From Actinomycetes bacterium (GTDB taxonomy: Bacteria; Actinomycetota; Acidimicrobiia; Acidimicrobiales; Acidimicrobiaceae): 6,634 bases of DNA. The position numbers and the translations under genes are program-made. The stretch covers positions 1-6,634 of the forward strand of contig JAJYFX010000109.1 in NCBI GenBank assembly GCA_021785315.1, written 5' to 3'. The notes beneath the pieces are model-generated. The model was not told where the DNA came from. It saw only the letters and a program-made list of their open reading frames with translations, and made no database searches. Positions 1 through 5,665 of this stretch are shown here, piece after piece; within the stretch, counting starts at the first letter, position 1; every line of letters starts with the position of its first letter.

Positions 1-787
1 TTATCTGTTTTTGAGGGATATTACAAAGAGCCTGCACTAGCGCCACAATGAGACCCGTACGATCTTTGCCTGCGGTACAGTGGACAATTTTGTTCCTGCG
101 GGTTGGGTCGAGAAGAATCGCGACTGCCCGCGTGAGTTCGGGACGGAATTTGGAGAGGATATCCTGATACATTTGCGCCATATCTTCATGGGTTATCTTC
201 GTGATTTCCCTGGAGAGGATATGTTGGAGCAGTTCACCTTTGCCAAGTATTTCGACGTCGATCGGTATTTCGATGATCTGGATATTTGAAGCTGATGGAA
301 GAACCGTTGGTGATCTTACCTTTTCGTCCATCCGGCGGAGATCAATAATATATCCAACTCCAAGCTGGTCTATAACCTTCCAGTCGGAAAGGGTCAGATT
401 TGCAAGATTGTCGGAGCGGAAAATTCGGCCAAAGCGGAGTTGACTGTGATCCTTGGTCAGGTACCCTCCGATATCGCGGAAGTTGGTGGCTCCCTCGAGA
501 TCAATTTTACGAACGCCGATATAGACGTAATCTTCATTGTGTCTGGTACGAAAAAGTGGAACTGGGCCGACGGCCTCGGGAACCTGGAACGGCGTACCGA
601 TGGTAATCTCGCCAAGCAAAGTCCAGTCGTCTTCTTTAAGGCTGCTCACCTCGACGATGATTCGCGACGCCGGCGAGTTGGCGCTCCAGTGTGTCAGTTG
701 CGGTTCCGCCAGCTGATAGGCAATTACGTACTGGCCATGTCCTGACCTTATCGCTATTGGGATTAAATCTGTATCTTTATTGTTCAC
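1..787 (-). CDS. Tyrosine-protein phosphatase, MptpB/Y_phosphatase3 type (C-terminus cut off by window edge)
   Basis: Reading the reverse strand from base 787 to base 2 gives 262 codons without a stop, running off the window. The active-site loop HCTAGKDRT is plain at residues 236-244, with catalytic Cys237 and Arg243 in the C-x5-R arrangement; M. tuberculosis MptpB has the near-identical HCFAGKDRT. Upstream are the other family marks: NFRDIGGY at 102-109, FRSDN at 123-127 and DLRR from residue 149. The family removes phosphate from phosphotyrosine, and some members act on phosphoserine/threonine or phosphoinositides; the substrate here is unknown. Residues 1 to about 100 form an extra beta-rich stretch before the catalytic domain, with no obvious signal peptide. 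The start is uncertain: an in-frame stop lies at 800-802 and the only good start codon after it is GTG at 787, with no Shine-Dalgarno. It follows the TadG-like gene by 49 bases on the same strand and could be the last gene of that transcript. The phosphatase assignment is secure; the start is not. Confidence 0.9.
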   Translation of the reverse strand, partial: MNNKDTDLIPIAIRSGHGQYVIAYQLAEPQLTHWSANSPASRIIVEVSSLKEDDWTLLGEITIGTPFQVPEAVGPVPLFRTRHNEDYVYIGVRKIDLEGATNFRDIGGYLTKDHSQLRFGRIFRSDNLANLTLSDWKVIDQLGVGYIIDLRRMDEKVRSPTVLPSASNIQIIEIPIDVEILGKGELLQHILSREITKITHEDMAQMYQDILSKFRPELTRAVAILLDPTRRNKIVHCTAGKDRTGLIVALVQALCNIPQKQI

Positions 788-836
788 GTTATATAAAAGC
801 TAGTTGATGAAACGAGGGCATCGAATCGCACCAAAG

Positions 837-1307
837 TCAGCATTGGGGCGCAGTGGATGTGGCCGATCCTTTTGCAATAGCGCTTGAGCTGCTCGAATAA
901 CTGATGCTAGGGTCAGTTCCCGGGATGAGCGAGAACGGCATTTTAATGAGCTCGCGTGCTCTTACGCATACCGCTCCCTGAGCTACCTCTACTGTCGGAC
1001 TACCTTCCAGAGTCGCGTTTTTGGGCATGGAGTTCATGAGCTGTGACGTAGCGGCTGCCTGCGAGGCTTGGGGATCGAGCACTATGAGTCCTTCCCCGTA
1101 GAATGCTGACCGCGAGATTTCGGTGCTGGCTGCTGCCGCGGAAAGCGATAGGGCTTGGTCGAGACCGTTGGCCTTGGTCATCGCGTCGCCGAGATCGACA
1201 AAGAATCCAGCAAGATAAACCATGATCAGTGCCACAAGCGGAGCAAGAAATATTGCCGAACCCTGCTCCCTGTCGGGATTCGGGCGTCGTTTCATGAACC
1301 TAGGCAT
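837..1307 (-). CDS. TadG-like (Rv3654c-type) pilus assembly protein
   Basis: This is a 156-residue single-pass protein. A short basic, polar N-terminus with REQGS at 13-17 is followed by a hydrophobic segment at about 18-38, then an alanine/serine-rich region and a secreted tail. This is the layout of the small TadG-like proteins that end actinobacterial tad operons; they are thought to be minor pseudopilins or assembly factors, anchored in the membrane with the tail outside. Cutting after Gly16 by a prepilin peptidase is possible but inferred. Cysteines at 114 and 156 could pair outside the cell. The ATG at 1307 is preferred because a full GGAGGTG lies 7 bases upstream. A second ATG at 1295 would give an ATGA overlap with the preceding stop but lies about 19 bases from that site. 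With the chosen start the gene overlaps the preceding pseudopilin gene by 16 bases. The protein lacks the large von Willebrand-type domain of proteobacterial TadG. Confidence 0.75.
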   Translation of the reverse strand: MPRFMKRRPNPDREQGSAIFLAPLVALIMVYLAGFFVDLGDAMTKANGLDQALSLSAAAASTEISRSAFYGEGLIVLDPQASQAAATSQLMNSMPKNATLEGSPTVEVAQGAVCVRARELIKMPFSLIPGTDPSISYSSSSSAIAKGSATSTAPQC

Positions 1308-1741
1308 GTCGCAACACCTCCGAGGCCGGAAGACAGCGGATCATACGGCTCTTTTTGAACTGACGACAAATTGATGGCAATACCGTGGATCCAGAAGAAA
1401 TCCAAGGTTTTGTGTTCCGAAATTGCGACAGAACCGCAGCGTCCATCGTTGCTTTCTACCGAAACTGAGGTTTTCGTAGGATCGAGCGACATGTCATGGA
1501 AGGTTGTTGTCAGATCGCTTTGGGCCAGGTCCAATGGATTTTCTGCGAAGTTGTCTGCCACGATATCTCTGATAGCCGAGTGTGTTGCCAGATCAAGGCC
1601 AATTTGATATCGCTGCGCTTGAATCGCAAATACTCCAAGCGTTCCAATTGTGGTGAGCGAGATTGCAATCACTGCCAGAACAAAGAGATTCTCGACGACC
1701 CCGTCTTCGTATTTCGCGACGAGCTTGAGCACCGATTTCAC
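1292..1741 (-). CDS. TadE-like pseudopilin (second copy)
   Basis: The product is a 149-residue single-pass membrane protein. YEDGVVENLF at 11-20 precedes a hydrophobic segment (about 19-42). A glycine followed two residues later by a glutamate (Gly14, Glu17) just before the membrane segment resembles the type IV prepilin processing site found in TadE proteins, which are minor pseudopilins of the Tad machine. The secreted tail holds two cysteines, Cys102 and Cys146, which could form a disulphide. The start is a GTG at 1741, with GGAGG at 1750-1754, 8 bases upstream. The preceding gene stops at 1745, so only 3 bases separate them. Assignment rests on topology, the DGVVE motif and position between two other single-pass proteins downstream of tadABC; sequence similarity in this family is weak. 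Confidence 0.75.
   Translation of the reverse strand: MKSVLKLVAKYEDGVVENLFVLAVIAISLTTIGTLGVFAIQAQRYQIGLDLATHSAIRDIVADNFAENPLDLAQSDLTTTFHDMSLDPTKTSVSVESNDGRCGSVAISEHKTLDFFWIHGIAINLSSVQKEPYDPLSSGLGGVATCLGS
1315..1321 (-). promoter_or_regulatory. Ribosome binding site that decides the TadG-like start
   Basis: GGAGGTG on the minus strand lies 7 bases before the ATG at 1307, inside the end of the preceding gene. It favours 1307 over the ATG at 1295. Confidence 0.65.
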
Positions 1742-1744
1742 TCG

Positions 1745-2137
1745 TCACGCCTCCAATCGAGCCGTTGCTGCTGCTGACAGGGTGTAGGGACCGGCGTTTA
1801 GCCCCGGCCAAATTGAGACAGAATAGCCGTTGAGCTGAATTTGGAAGGTAAGGAGATTCGAACTCTGCGAAAGCGAAAAGCTCAAGTTATTCTTGTAGCT
1901 GGGCAGGAGATCTTCAATTCTTTTTTCCAGTTCATTTTGTGTATTTGGATTTGCCGATCCGCTGGCGACTGTGAGCCTGCGAACCGAGTCCGCTGCGAGA
2001 GCATCGAGCCGTTGCGTCAATATTATTGTTTCGGCCAATTTTGCGGCGGCCATGAGAGAAACGGCAATGAACACAAGGCCGATTAACGCTCCGATCATGC
2101 CACTTCCCAGCTTCGCTTCGGTTCGCAGGGTGATCAT
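1745..2137 (-). CDS. TadE-like pseudopilin (first copy)
   Basis: The product is a 130-residue protein with a short charged N-terminus, a glycine-rich junction GSGMIGALIG at 11-20, one membrane segment (about 14-36), then a helical stretch and a beta-rich secreted tail. This is the architecture of a TadE-type minor pseudopilin or a larger second pilin, but the usual glutamate after the cleavage glycine is missing. It has no cysteines. The pilin gene before it stops at 2142, leaving 4 bases. The ATG at 2137 has AGGA almost touching it, a poor spacing. An ATG at 2098 has a GGGA about 6 bases upstream, but it would remove the charged residues before the membrane segment, so I keep 2137 with some doubt. 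The function follows mainly from context. Confidence 0.65.
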   Translation of the reverse strand: MITLRTEAKLGSGMIGALIGLVFIAVSLMAAAKLAETIILTQRLDALAADSVRRLTVASGSANPNTQNELEKRIEDLLPSYKNNLSFSLSQSSNLLTFQIQLNGYSVSIWPGLNAGPYTLSAAATARLEA

Positions 2138-2141
2138 CTTC

Positions 2142-2357
2142 CTAGTTGCCTAGCTGCGCAACTTGGGCGTTGATCATTGAGGTTGCAGTGTTCATGGTGT
2201 CCCTAAAGGCGAACCACATGGCCACCCCGAGAGCGGAGAAGATGACGACGGCAACAGCCGAGGAAACAACTCCTTCGCCGCGTTCATCGGAGGGATGGAA
2301 GCCCCTGTTTATCAGAGACGAAAAAGCCGCGAAGGCATTAAACAAGACGTAGATCAT
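2142..2357 (-). CDS. Flp-like small pilin of the tad cluster
   Basis: This is a 71-residue protein. A short amphipathic N-terminus leads into DERGEG at 24-29, then a hydrophobic stretch of about 20 residues (30-49) and a short polar tail with no cysteines. Size, position directly after tadC and the glycine at the membrane boundary fit the Flp pilin (DUF4244-type in Actinobacteria), the major subunit of the fibre, which a prepilin peptidase would process after Gly29. Unlike classic Flp it lacks Glu at +5 of the mature protein (the sequence there is VVSSA), so the assignment is by context and topology. The start at 2357 is chosen because AAGGAG lies 4 bases upstream. The reading frame stays open up to 2495, but that extension overlaps the tadC 3' end, is rich in unlikely residues and has no similar binding site. 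A hairpin covers the ribosome binding site. It is separated by 47 bases from tadC, the only real gap in the tad genes. Confidence 0.7.
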   Translation of the reverse strand: MIYVLFNAFAAFSSLINRGFHPSDERGEGVVSSAVAVVIFSALGVAMWFAFRDTMNTATSMINAQVAQLGN

Positions 2358-2358
2358 T

Positions 2359-2375
2359 TTTCTCCTTGGGAGAAA
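2359..2375 (-). promoter_or_regulatory. Hairpin overlapping the pilin ribosome binding site
   Basis: On the transcript the sequence reads TTTCTCC, loop CAA, GGAGAAA: a perfect 7-bp inverted repeat whose right arm is the Shine-Dalgarno of the pilin gene, with the ATG starting just after it at 2357. The structure is read directly. That it limits translation, or is opened by ribosomes or a factor, is inference. A 7-bp stem with a 3-base loop is modest, and purine-rich Shine-Dalgarno sequences can form such pairs by chance. Confidence 0.5.
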
Positions 2376-2404
2376 TTCGTAGTGAATAATCGGGGGGAAT
2401 TTGA

Positions 2405-3133
2405 TTAGCCGACGAGTGACCGCAGGGTTGCCTCCAGGGGAATGGCGATGAAGATCATTCCAGGCACCAATACGGCAATTGTGACGGGGATCCATACCAG
2501 CTGATTTCGCCTCTCGATGGTTGCTATCAGGCTGAATCTCTGTTCGCTCCTTAGCTGTTGCACCAGCCCAGCCATCAGTGTCAGGGTTTCCGAGGTAGTC
2601 GTCTTGGCAATCAAAAGATCTGTGAGGCGCCTTTTGATAGGGTCGTCGAATTCTTCAATCCAGAATTCAGCTGCGGTTTCAAGGTCGAGGCCTGATTTGA
2701 CCAGGTTTTGGAAATTGAGGACGTCCCGGTTGCCAATGCCCTCAGCGCTTGTCAGCGAGGTTTGCACAGAGCTGCCATTGATGACTTTCAGATAAATCTG
2801 TTTAAGCAGGTCGATTCCTGACAAATCAAGCTTTTCGGACCGGTGCTTTTTTCGATGATCGATGACGGATCTCTCGATCAGCGCCGTTGCAGCGAGCCCC
2901 GCCATGGCACCTATGAGTACGGTTGGAAGAATTGCATGAAAGGACGCCAAGGTGACAGCACATGCCGAACCGAAAAGTGCGGATGCCCCAAACACTGATT
3001 TTCTCACAAGTCCAATTGAAGAGGCATTTCGTACACTCGCACGGAACTGGCCCGCTGGAATTCCGACTGGGGAGATCAAGGCCAACCCAGACGCGGCAAG
3101 AATTATTGAAAGGAAGAATTGGGGGGCGGTCAT
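2405..3133 (-). CDS. tadC: TadC, inner-membrane platform protein (type II secretion F-like)
   Basis: A 242-residue membrane protein of the GspF/TadC family, which together with TadB forms the platform on which the ATPase acts. Membrane segments lie at about 6-24, 46-64, 68-86 and 211-232. Between the third and fourth is a helical cytoplasmic domain with the pattern typical of this family (RSEKLDLSGIDLLKQIYLKV near 98-117, and the charged region EFWIEEFDDPIKRRLTDLL near 156-174). The end QLVWIPVTIAVLVPGMIFIA (211-230) is the characteristic C-terminal membrane helix. The frame opens earlier, at 3184, but the ATG at 3133 is preferred: it overlaps the tadB stop as ATGA and AAGAGGTG sits directly upstream. 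The protein is close to the usual length of short actinobacterial TadC proteins. Confidence 0.88.
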   Translation of the reverse strand: MTAPQFFLSIILAASGLALISPVGIPAGQFRASVRNASSIGLVRKSVFGASALFGSACAVTLASFHAILPTVLIGAMAGLAATALIERSVIDHRKKHRSEKLDLSGIDLLKQIYLKVINGSSVQTSLTSAEGIGNRDVLNFQNLVKSGLDLETAAEFWIEEFDDPIKRRLTDLLIAKTTTSETLTLMAGLVQQLRSEQRFSLIATIERRNQLVWIPVTIAVLVPGMIFIAIPLEATLRSLVG

Positions 3134-4044
3134 GTCACCTCTTGTGGTTCGTGGTTCGTATTCGGCATCACTTGGGTTGGCCAAGCCGGGAAGTGCATCA
3201 ATTTAGTGGACCAATACCAGCATGTTGCAAGCAGGAGCAAAGCTGCCAGAATCTGGCTGATGGAGGCGGCGGTCAAGAATGGTTTTACCGAGCCTGCAAA
3301 TGATAGTCCAGCCAGCGCCATACCTGCCGGAATGACCAGAATGAATATCCTGGCAGTTCGAACACCTGACAAACGGGAGTTAGTCTCTTGCTTGAGTTCA
3401 TTTCTTGAACGAACAGTTCCCGATATGGCGGACAGCTGATTTTGTATTTGCGAACTGGTTGATCCGAGGGTGGCGCAAAGGGCATTGCAGATATAGTTGG
3501 TTACTTCCTCGTTGTCTCCGGCAAGCCAGACTGTTTTTAAGGCTTTTTCAAGATTTCCCGAGTTTTCAAATTCCCGTCGGCCACGTTGGATAAGTTCACT
3601 TAGAAAAGGCGAGGCGACGCTGGTTTGCTCGAATATCACGTAAGGGAGTGACCGGGATGAGGTGAGCATTTTGGCTCTGGTCTGTTCCAAGTAAGTTGGC
3701 CATGATTCGGCGAGTTCCAGAGCCCTTCGTCTTCGGATTTGTTTCCTGCGCAGACCGGCGCAAAGTGCTGCCGCGAAGCCAAAGAGCAAAGCCATGTACC
3801 ATATGAGACCCGCAATCCAAATGCTGATAGCAGCTGCGGCTGCCAATAAAGCCAAGGATATAGGAGTTGGCTTTCCGTAATTGGTTCCGACGACAAATCC
3901 GTAGATGTCCTGCACGGCTTGGAGCGAAGTCTCGGCTACCGCCGCCAAAGCTGGCCGCATTGGTTTTTGGAGGCCTTGTTTCTTGCGCCTAAGTACCGGG
4001 GCAATCAAGATCGCTCCAATTGTCATGAGAATTAGTGCTCTCAT
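3130..4044 (-). CDS. tadB: TadB, inner-membrane platform protein (type II secretion F-like)
   Basis: A 304-residue protein of the TadB family, partner of TadC in the pilus platform. An N-terminal hydrophobic anchor (3-19) is followed by a polar stretch, two close membrane helices (about 62-80 and 82-98), a basic turn RRKQIRRRR at 99-107, a cytoplasmic helical domain (about 108-230) and two C-terminal membrane helices (231-252 and 262-279). The cytoplasmic domain opens with LAESWPTYLEQTRAKMLTSS (111-130), matching the family pattern in which a tryptophan begins the first helix of the F domain. The start at 4044 overlaps the tadA stop as ATGA, with GGAGGAGG 7 bases upstream, so translation is probably coupled. 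The tail from 280 on is short, polar and without similarity I recognise. Confidence 0.88.
   Translation of the reverse strand: MRALILMTIGAILIAPVLRRKKQGLQKPMRPALAAVAETSLQAVQDIYGFVVGTNYGKPTPISLALLAAAAAISIWIAGLIWYMALLFGFAAALCAGLRRKQIRRRRALELAESWPTYLEQTRAKMLTSSRSLPYVIFEQTSVASPFLSELIQRGRREFENSGNLEKALKTVWLAGDNEEVTNYICNALCATLGSTSSQIQNQLSAISGTVRSRNELKQETNSRLSGVRTARIFILVIPAGMALAGLSFAGSVKPFLTAASISQILAALLLLATCWYWSTKLMHFPAWPTQVMPNTNHEPQEVT
3136..3143 (-). promoter_or_regulatory. Ribosome binding site that decides the tadC start
   Basis: On the minus strand AAGAGGTG lies just before the ATG at 3133 (4 bases from the AGAGG core), inside the last codons of tadB. It supports the ATGA-overlap start over the longer frame from 3184. 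Confidence 0.6.
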
Positions 4045-5471
4045 AGCACCGCCTCCTCCAGGTCCAATGACGAGTGGAATCGGGGGTCCATCCGAATGAG
4101 GGCGTCTGCAAGCTCCTTTTGCACTTTGAGGTGACTCAGTTTGAGCGGATTATGCCCGGAGAATTTGAGGCGCCATTCAACATGATCGAGCATGAATATT
4201 TCTGTCGCAACAAAGCCGAAATCCAGATCTTTGGAGCTTTCCTCGATGGCGAGGACTTCTTCAACGACAACGGAGGTACCCACTCTTTTGAGCTGAACCA
4301 CCAAGTCGACAGAATTGGCAATGATCTGATTTACTGCCCAGATGGGCACGCCGCCGTCGAGCGACAGCTGTACCAGCAGGCGCATTCTTGCCAGGGCATC
4401 TTTGCAGTTTGAACCATGTATCGTGCTCATCCCTTGGATTCCGGTCGAGAGAGCAAGAAGCAACGGAAGGCTTTCGTCGTCGCGGACCTCTCCCAAAATC
4501 AAGACATCGGAACTCATTCGCAGGCTTGCCTTGACAAGGGTCCTTAGTGGAATTTCCAAACGGCCGGGTCTGTCGGTCCGCGTATGCAGCTGAACTCGAT
4601 CGGGTTTTGAAATGTTGATCTCGGGCGTCTCTTCAATTATCACAACTCTTTTGGAATCCGGAAGCGCATCCGCGAGGGCATTGAGAAGGGTGGTTTTGCC
4701 GGCGCCGGGTGCTCCCGAAATCAGTATCGTCGCCCCGGATGCAACTGCCCTGTATAGGAAGTCGCCGGCCTGGGGTGAAAGAGATCCAATACTTACGAAA
4801 TCTTCGATGTTGTTCAGCGAGTTCTTGGCGAACTTTCTTATTGAAACCGCGAAGGAGAAGTTCTGTGTTAGTTCGGGATGAACTATATGGATGCGCGTTC
4901 CGTCAGGAAGTTGGGCATCCTGTACTCCAAGCGACGGATCCAGTTGGCGGGTGCTCCCGACAGAGGTCTCGAGCATTCGCGCCAGTACCCGTTCTAGATG
5001 CTGGTCGTCATGGAACGTTTCATTATGACGCCGCGGGAGCGCATCGTGGGACTTGACAAAAATATCTTTTGATCCATTGATTGATATTTCCCAGACATTC
5101 GCGTCTTCGAGCAGTGGTTCGATGGGCCCGAAGCCGGTTAGGTTTCTCAACACCAGTTCACTGAAGCGAACGGTGTCGTTTATGAGCCTTGACGGATGAG
5201 ACTGGTTCCATCTGTCAATTAGGACGGCCAGTTCGGTTCGGGCGATCTTGAGGGATGCCCGCGTGTTCAAGTCAGCCTCGGATTTGCGCAGGAATTCGAG
5301 AAGCTGCCGCTCTATCAGTGCTGATGCGCCAGGAGGTTCAGCCGAAGCTTGACCATTGAGAGTGTTCAATCGATGACCCGAAATAATTTGCCAGCAGTAC
5401 GAACCATACTGCTGTAGTTGTTCTTTCGGAGGAGGCAGCAACAAGCTACCAACGCTAGAGTTGAGAATCAA
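4041..5471 (-). CDS. tadA: TadA/CpaF pilus assembly ATPase
   Basis: A 476-residue cytoplasmic secretion ATPase of the VirB11/CpaF family that drives assembly of the Tad pilus. Motifs in order: TGFGPIEPLL (112-121) and LPDGTRIHIV (188-197) in the N-terminal domain; Walker A GAPGAGKT (253-260); the aspartate/acidic box VIIEETPEI (277-285), where Glu replaces Asp; Walker B-type ILGEVRDDES (325-334); and the histidine box STIHGSN (349-355). The first 100 residues lack a recognisable domain and hold a helical region from about 50. The last 60 or so residues are less conserved. The start is the weakest point: 5471 is a TTG with AAGAAGG only 2 bases away, and the frame is closed by a stop at 5499-5501, so no ATG start is available upstream. 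It begins the tad gene run and diverges from the hydrolase gene. No CpaE/Ssd-like gene precedes it, unlike in many actinobacteria. Confidence 0.95.
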   Translation of the reverse strand: MILNSSVGSLLLPPPKEQLQQYGSYCWQIISGHRLNTLNGQASAEPPGASALIERQLLEFLRKSEADLNTRASLKIARTELAVLIDRWNQSHPSRLINDTVRFSELVLRNLTGFGPIEPLLEDANVWEISINGSKDIFVKSHDALPRRHNETFHDDQHLERVLARMLETSVGSTRQLDPSLGVQDAQLPDGTRIHIVHPELTQNFSFAVSIRKFAKNSLNNIEDFVSIGSLSPQAGDFLYRAVASGATILISGAPGAGKTTLLNALADALPDSKRVVIIEETPEINISKPDRVQLHTRTDRPGRLEIPLRTLVKASLRMSSDVLILGEVRDDESLPLLLALSTGIQGMSTIHGSNCKDALARMRLLVQLSLDGGVPIWAVNQIIANSVDLVVQLKRVGTSVVVEEVLAIEESSKDLDFGFVATEIFMLDHVEWRLKFSGHNPLKLSHLKVQKELADALIRMDPRFHSSLDLEEAVL

Positions 5472-5607
5472 GACCTTCTTTGGTTTTTTCCGGGCCTTTT
5501 ACCATCGAGCGCGCCTGCAGTCGGGCTTGTTTTCGATCGGCTCCATTTTGAGCTGAGGGCCCTCGGGGTTTTCTCGGGTTTGGATCGGTTGCCGGCACTT
5601 GCGGCAT
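5455..5607 (-). CDS. Possible short basic leader ORF before tadA
   Basis: A 50-codon frame starts at ATG 5607 and stops at 5455, overlapping the tadA start by 17 bases. The predicted peptide is strongly hydrophilic and rich in Pro, Lys, Arg and Gln (NPRKPRGPSAQ at 10-20, KGPEKTKEGL at 37-46) with no membrane segment. No Shine-Dalgarno precedes it. A -10-like TATACT at 5629-5634 would put a transcript start only about 15 bases before the ATG. It could be a real small protein coupled to tadA, a relic of a longer ATPase N-terminus shifted out of frame, or chance. I do not recognise it. Confidence 0.2.
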   Translation of the reverse strand: MPQVPATDPNPRKPRGPSAQNGADRKQARLQARSMVKGPEKTKEGLDSQL

Positions 5608-5665
5608 AGCCGAAGAATAAGTTGCAGAAGTATACGATCTCGGTTAGGACTTCTAGGGGGTTGTT
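5472..5665. promoter_or_regulatory. Divergent intergenic region between tadA and the hydrolase gene
   Basis: This 194-base stretch must hold the promoters for both directions. Overlapping -10-like boxes occur at 5629-5634 (minus strand, TATACT, 5 of 6 to the sigma-70-type consensus) and 5631-5636 (plus strand, TATACG, 4 of 6). No convincing -35 box lies at 16-18 bases from either. A perfect 10-bp palindrome GAGGGCCCTC is at 5555-5564. I see no terminator and no RNA gene. If the boxes are used, the tadA leader would be about 150 bases and the hydrolase leader about 20. Confidence 0.35.
5563..5591 (+). repeat. Three TCGG-GTT type repeats spaced by 11 bases
   Basis: TCGGGGTT at 5563, TCGGGTT at 5574 and TCGGTT at 5585 begin exactly 11 bases apart, and a further TCGGTT begins at 5640, which is 55 bases (five times 11) after the third. 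Spacing near one helical turn could place regulator half-sites on one face of the DNA. The units are short and imperfect, so chance is quite possible. Confidence 0.3.

Noticed and set aside
440..745. Plus-strand ORF of 101 codons
   Set aside because: It lies opposite the phosphatase, whose conserved motifs are clear on the minus strand; no recognisable protein features.
788..836. Terminator between the TadG-like gene and the phosphatase
   Set aside because: No stable inverted repeat followed by a T-run was found on the minus strand in this gap.
2358..2495. N-terminal extension of the pilin frame up to 2495 (117 residues in total)
   Set aside because: It overlaps the tadC 3' end, has a composition unlike a secreted pilin N-terminus and no ribosome site, while AAGGAG sits 4 bases before the ATG at 2357.
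3134..3184. Longer tadC start at 3184
   Set aside because: It would overlap tadB by 55 bases; the ATG at 3133 has both a Shine-Dalgarno and the ATGA overlap seen at tadA-tadB.
4709..5056. Plus-strand ORF of 115 codons opposite tadA
   Set aside because: It is a shadow of the ATPase Walker-A region, with composition unlike a real protein.
5555..5564. GAGGGCCCTC palindrome as a terminator
   Set aside because: There is no loop room and no T-run after it on either strand, and no gene ends here.
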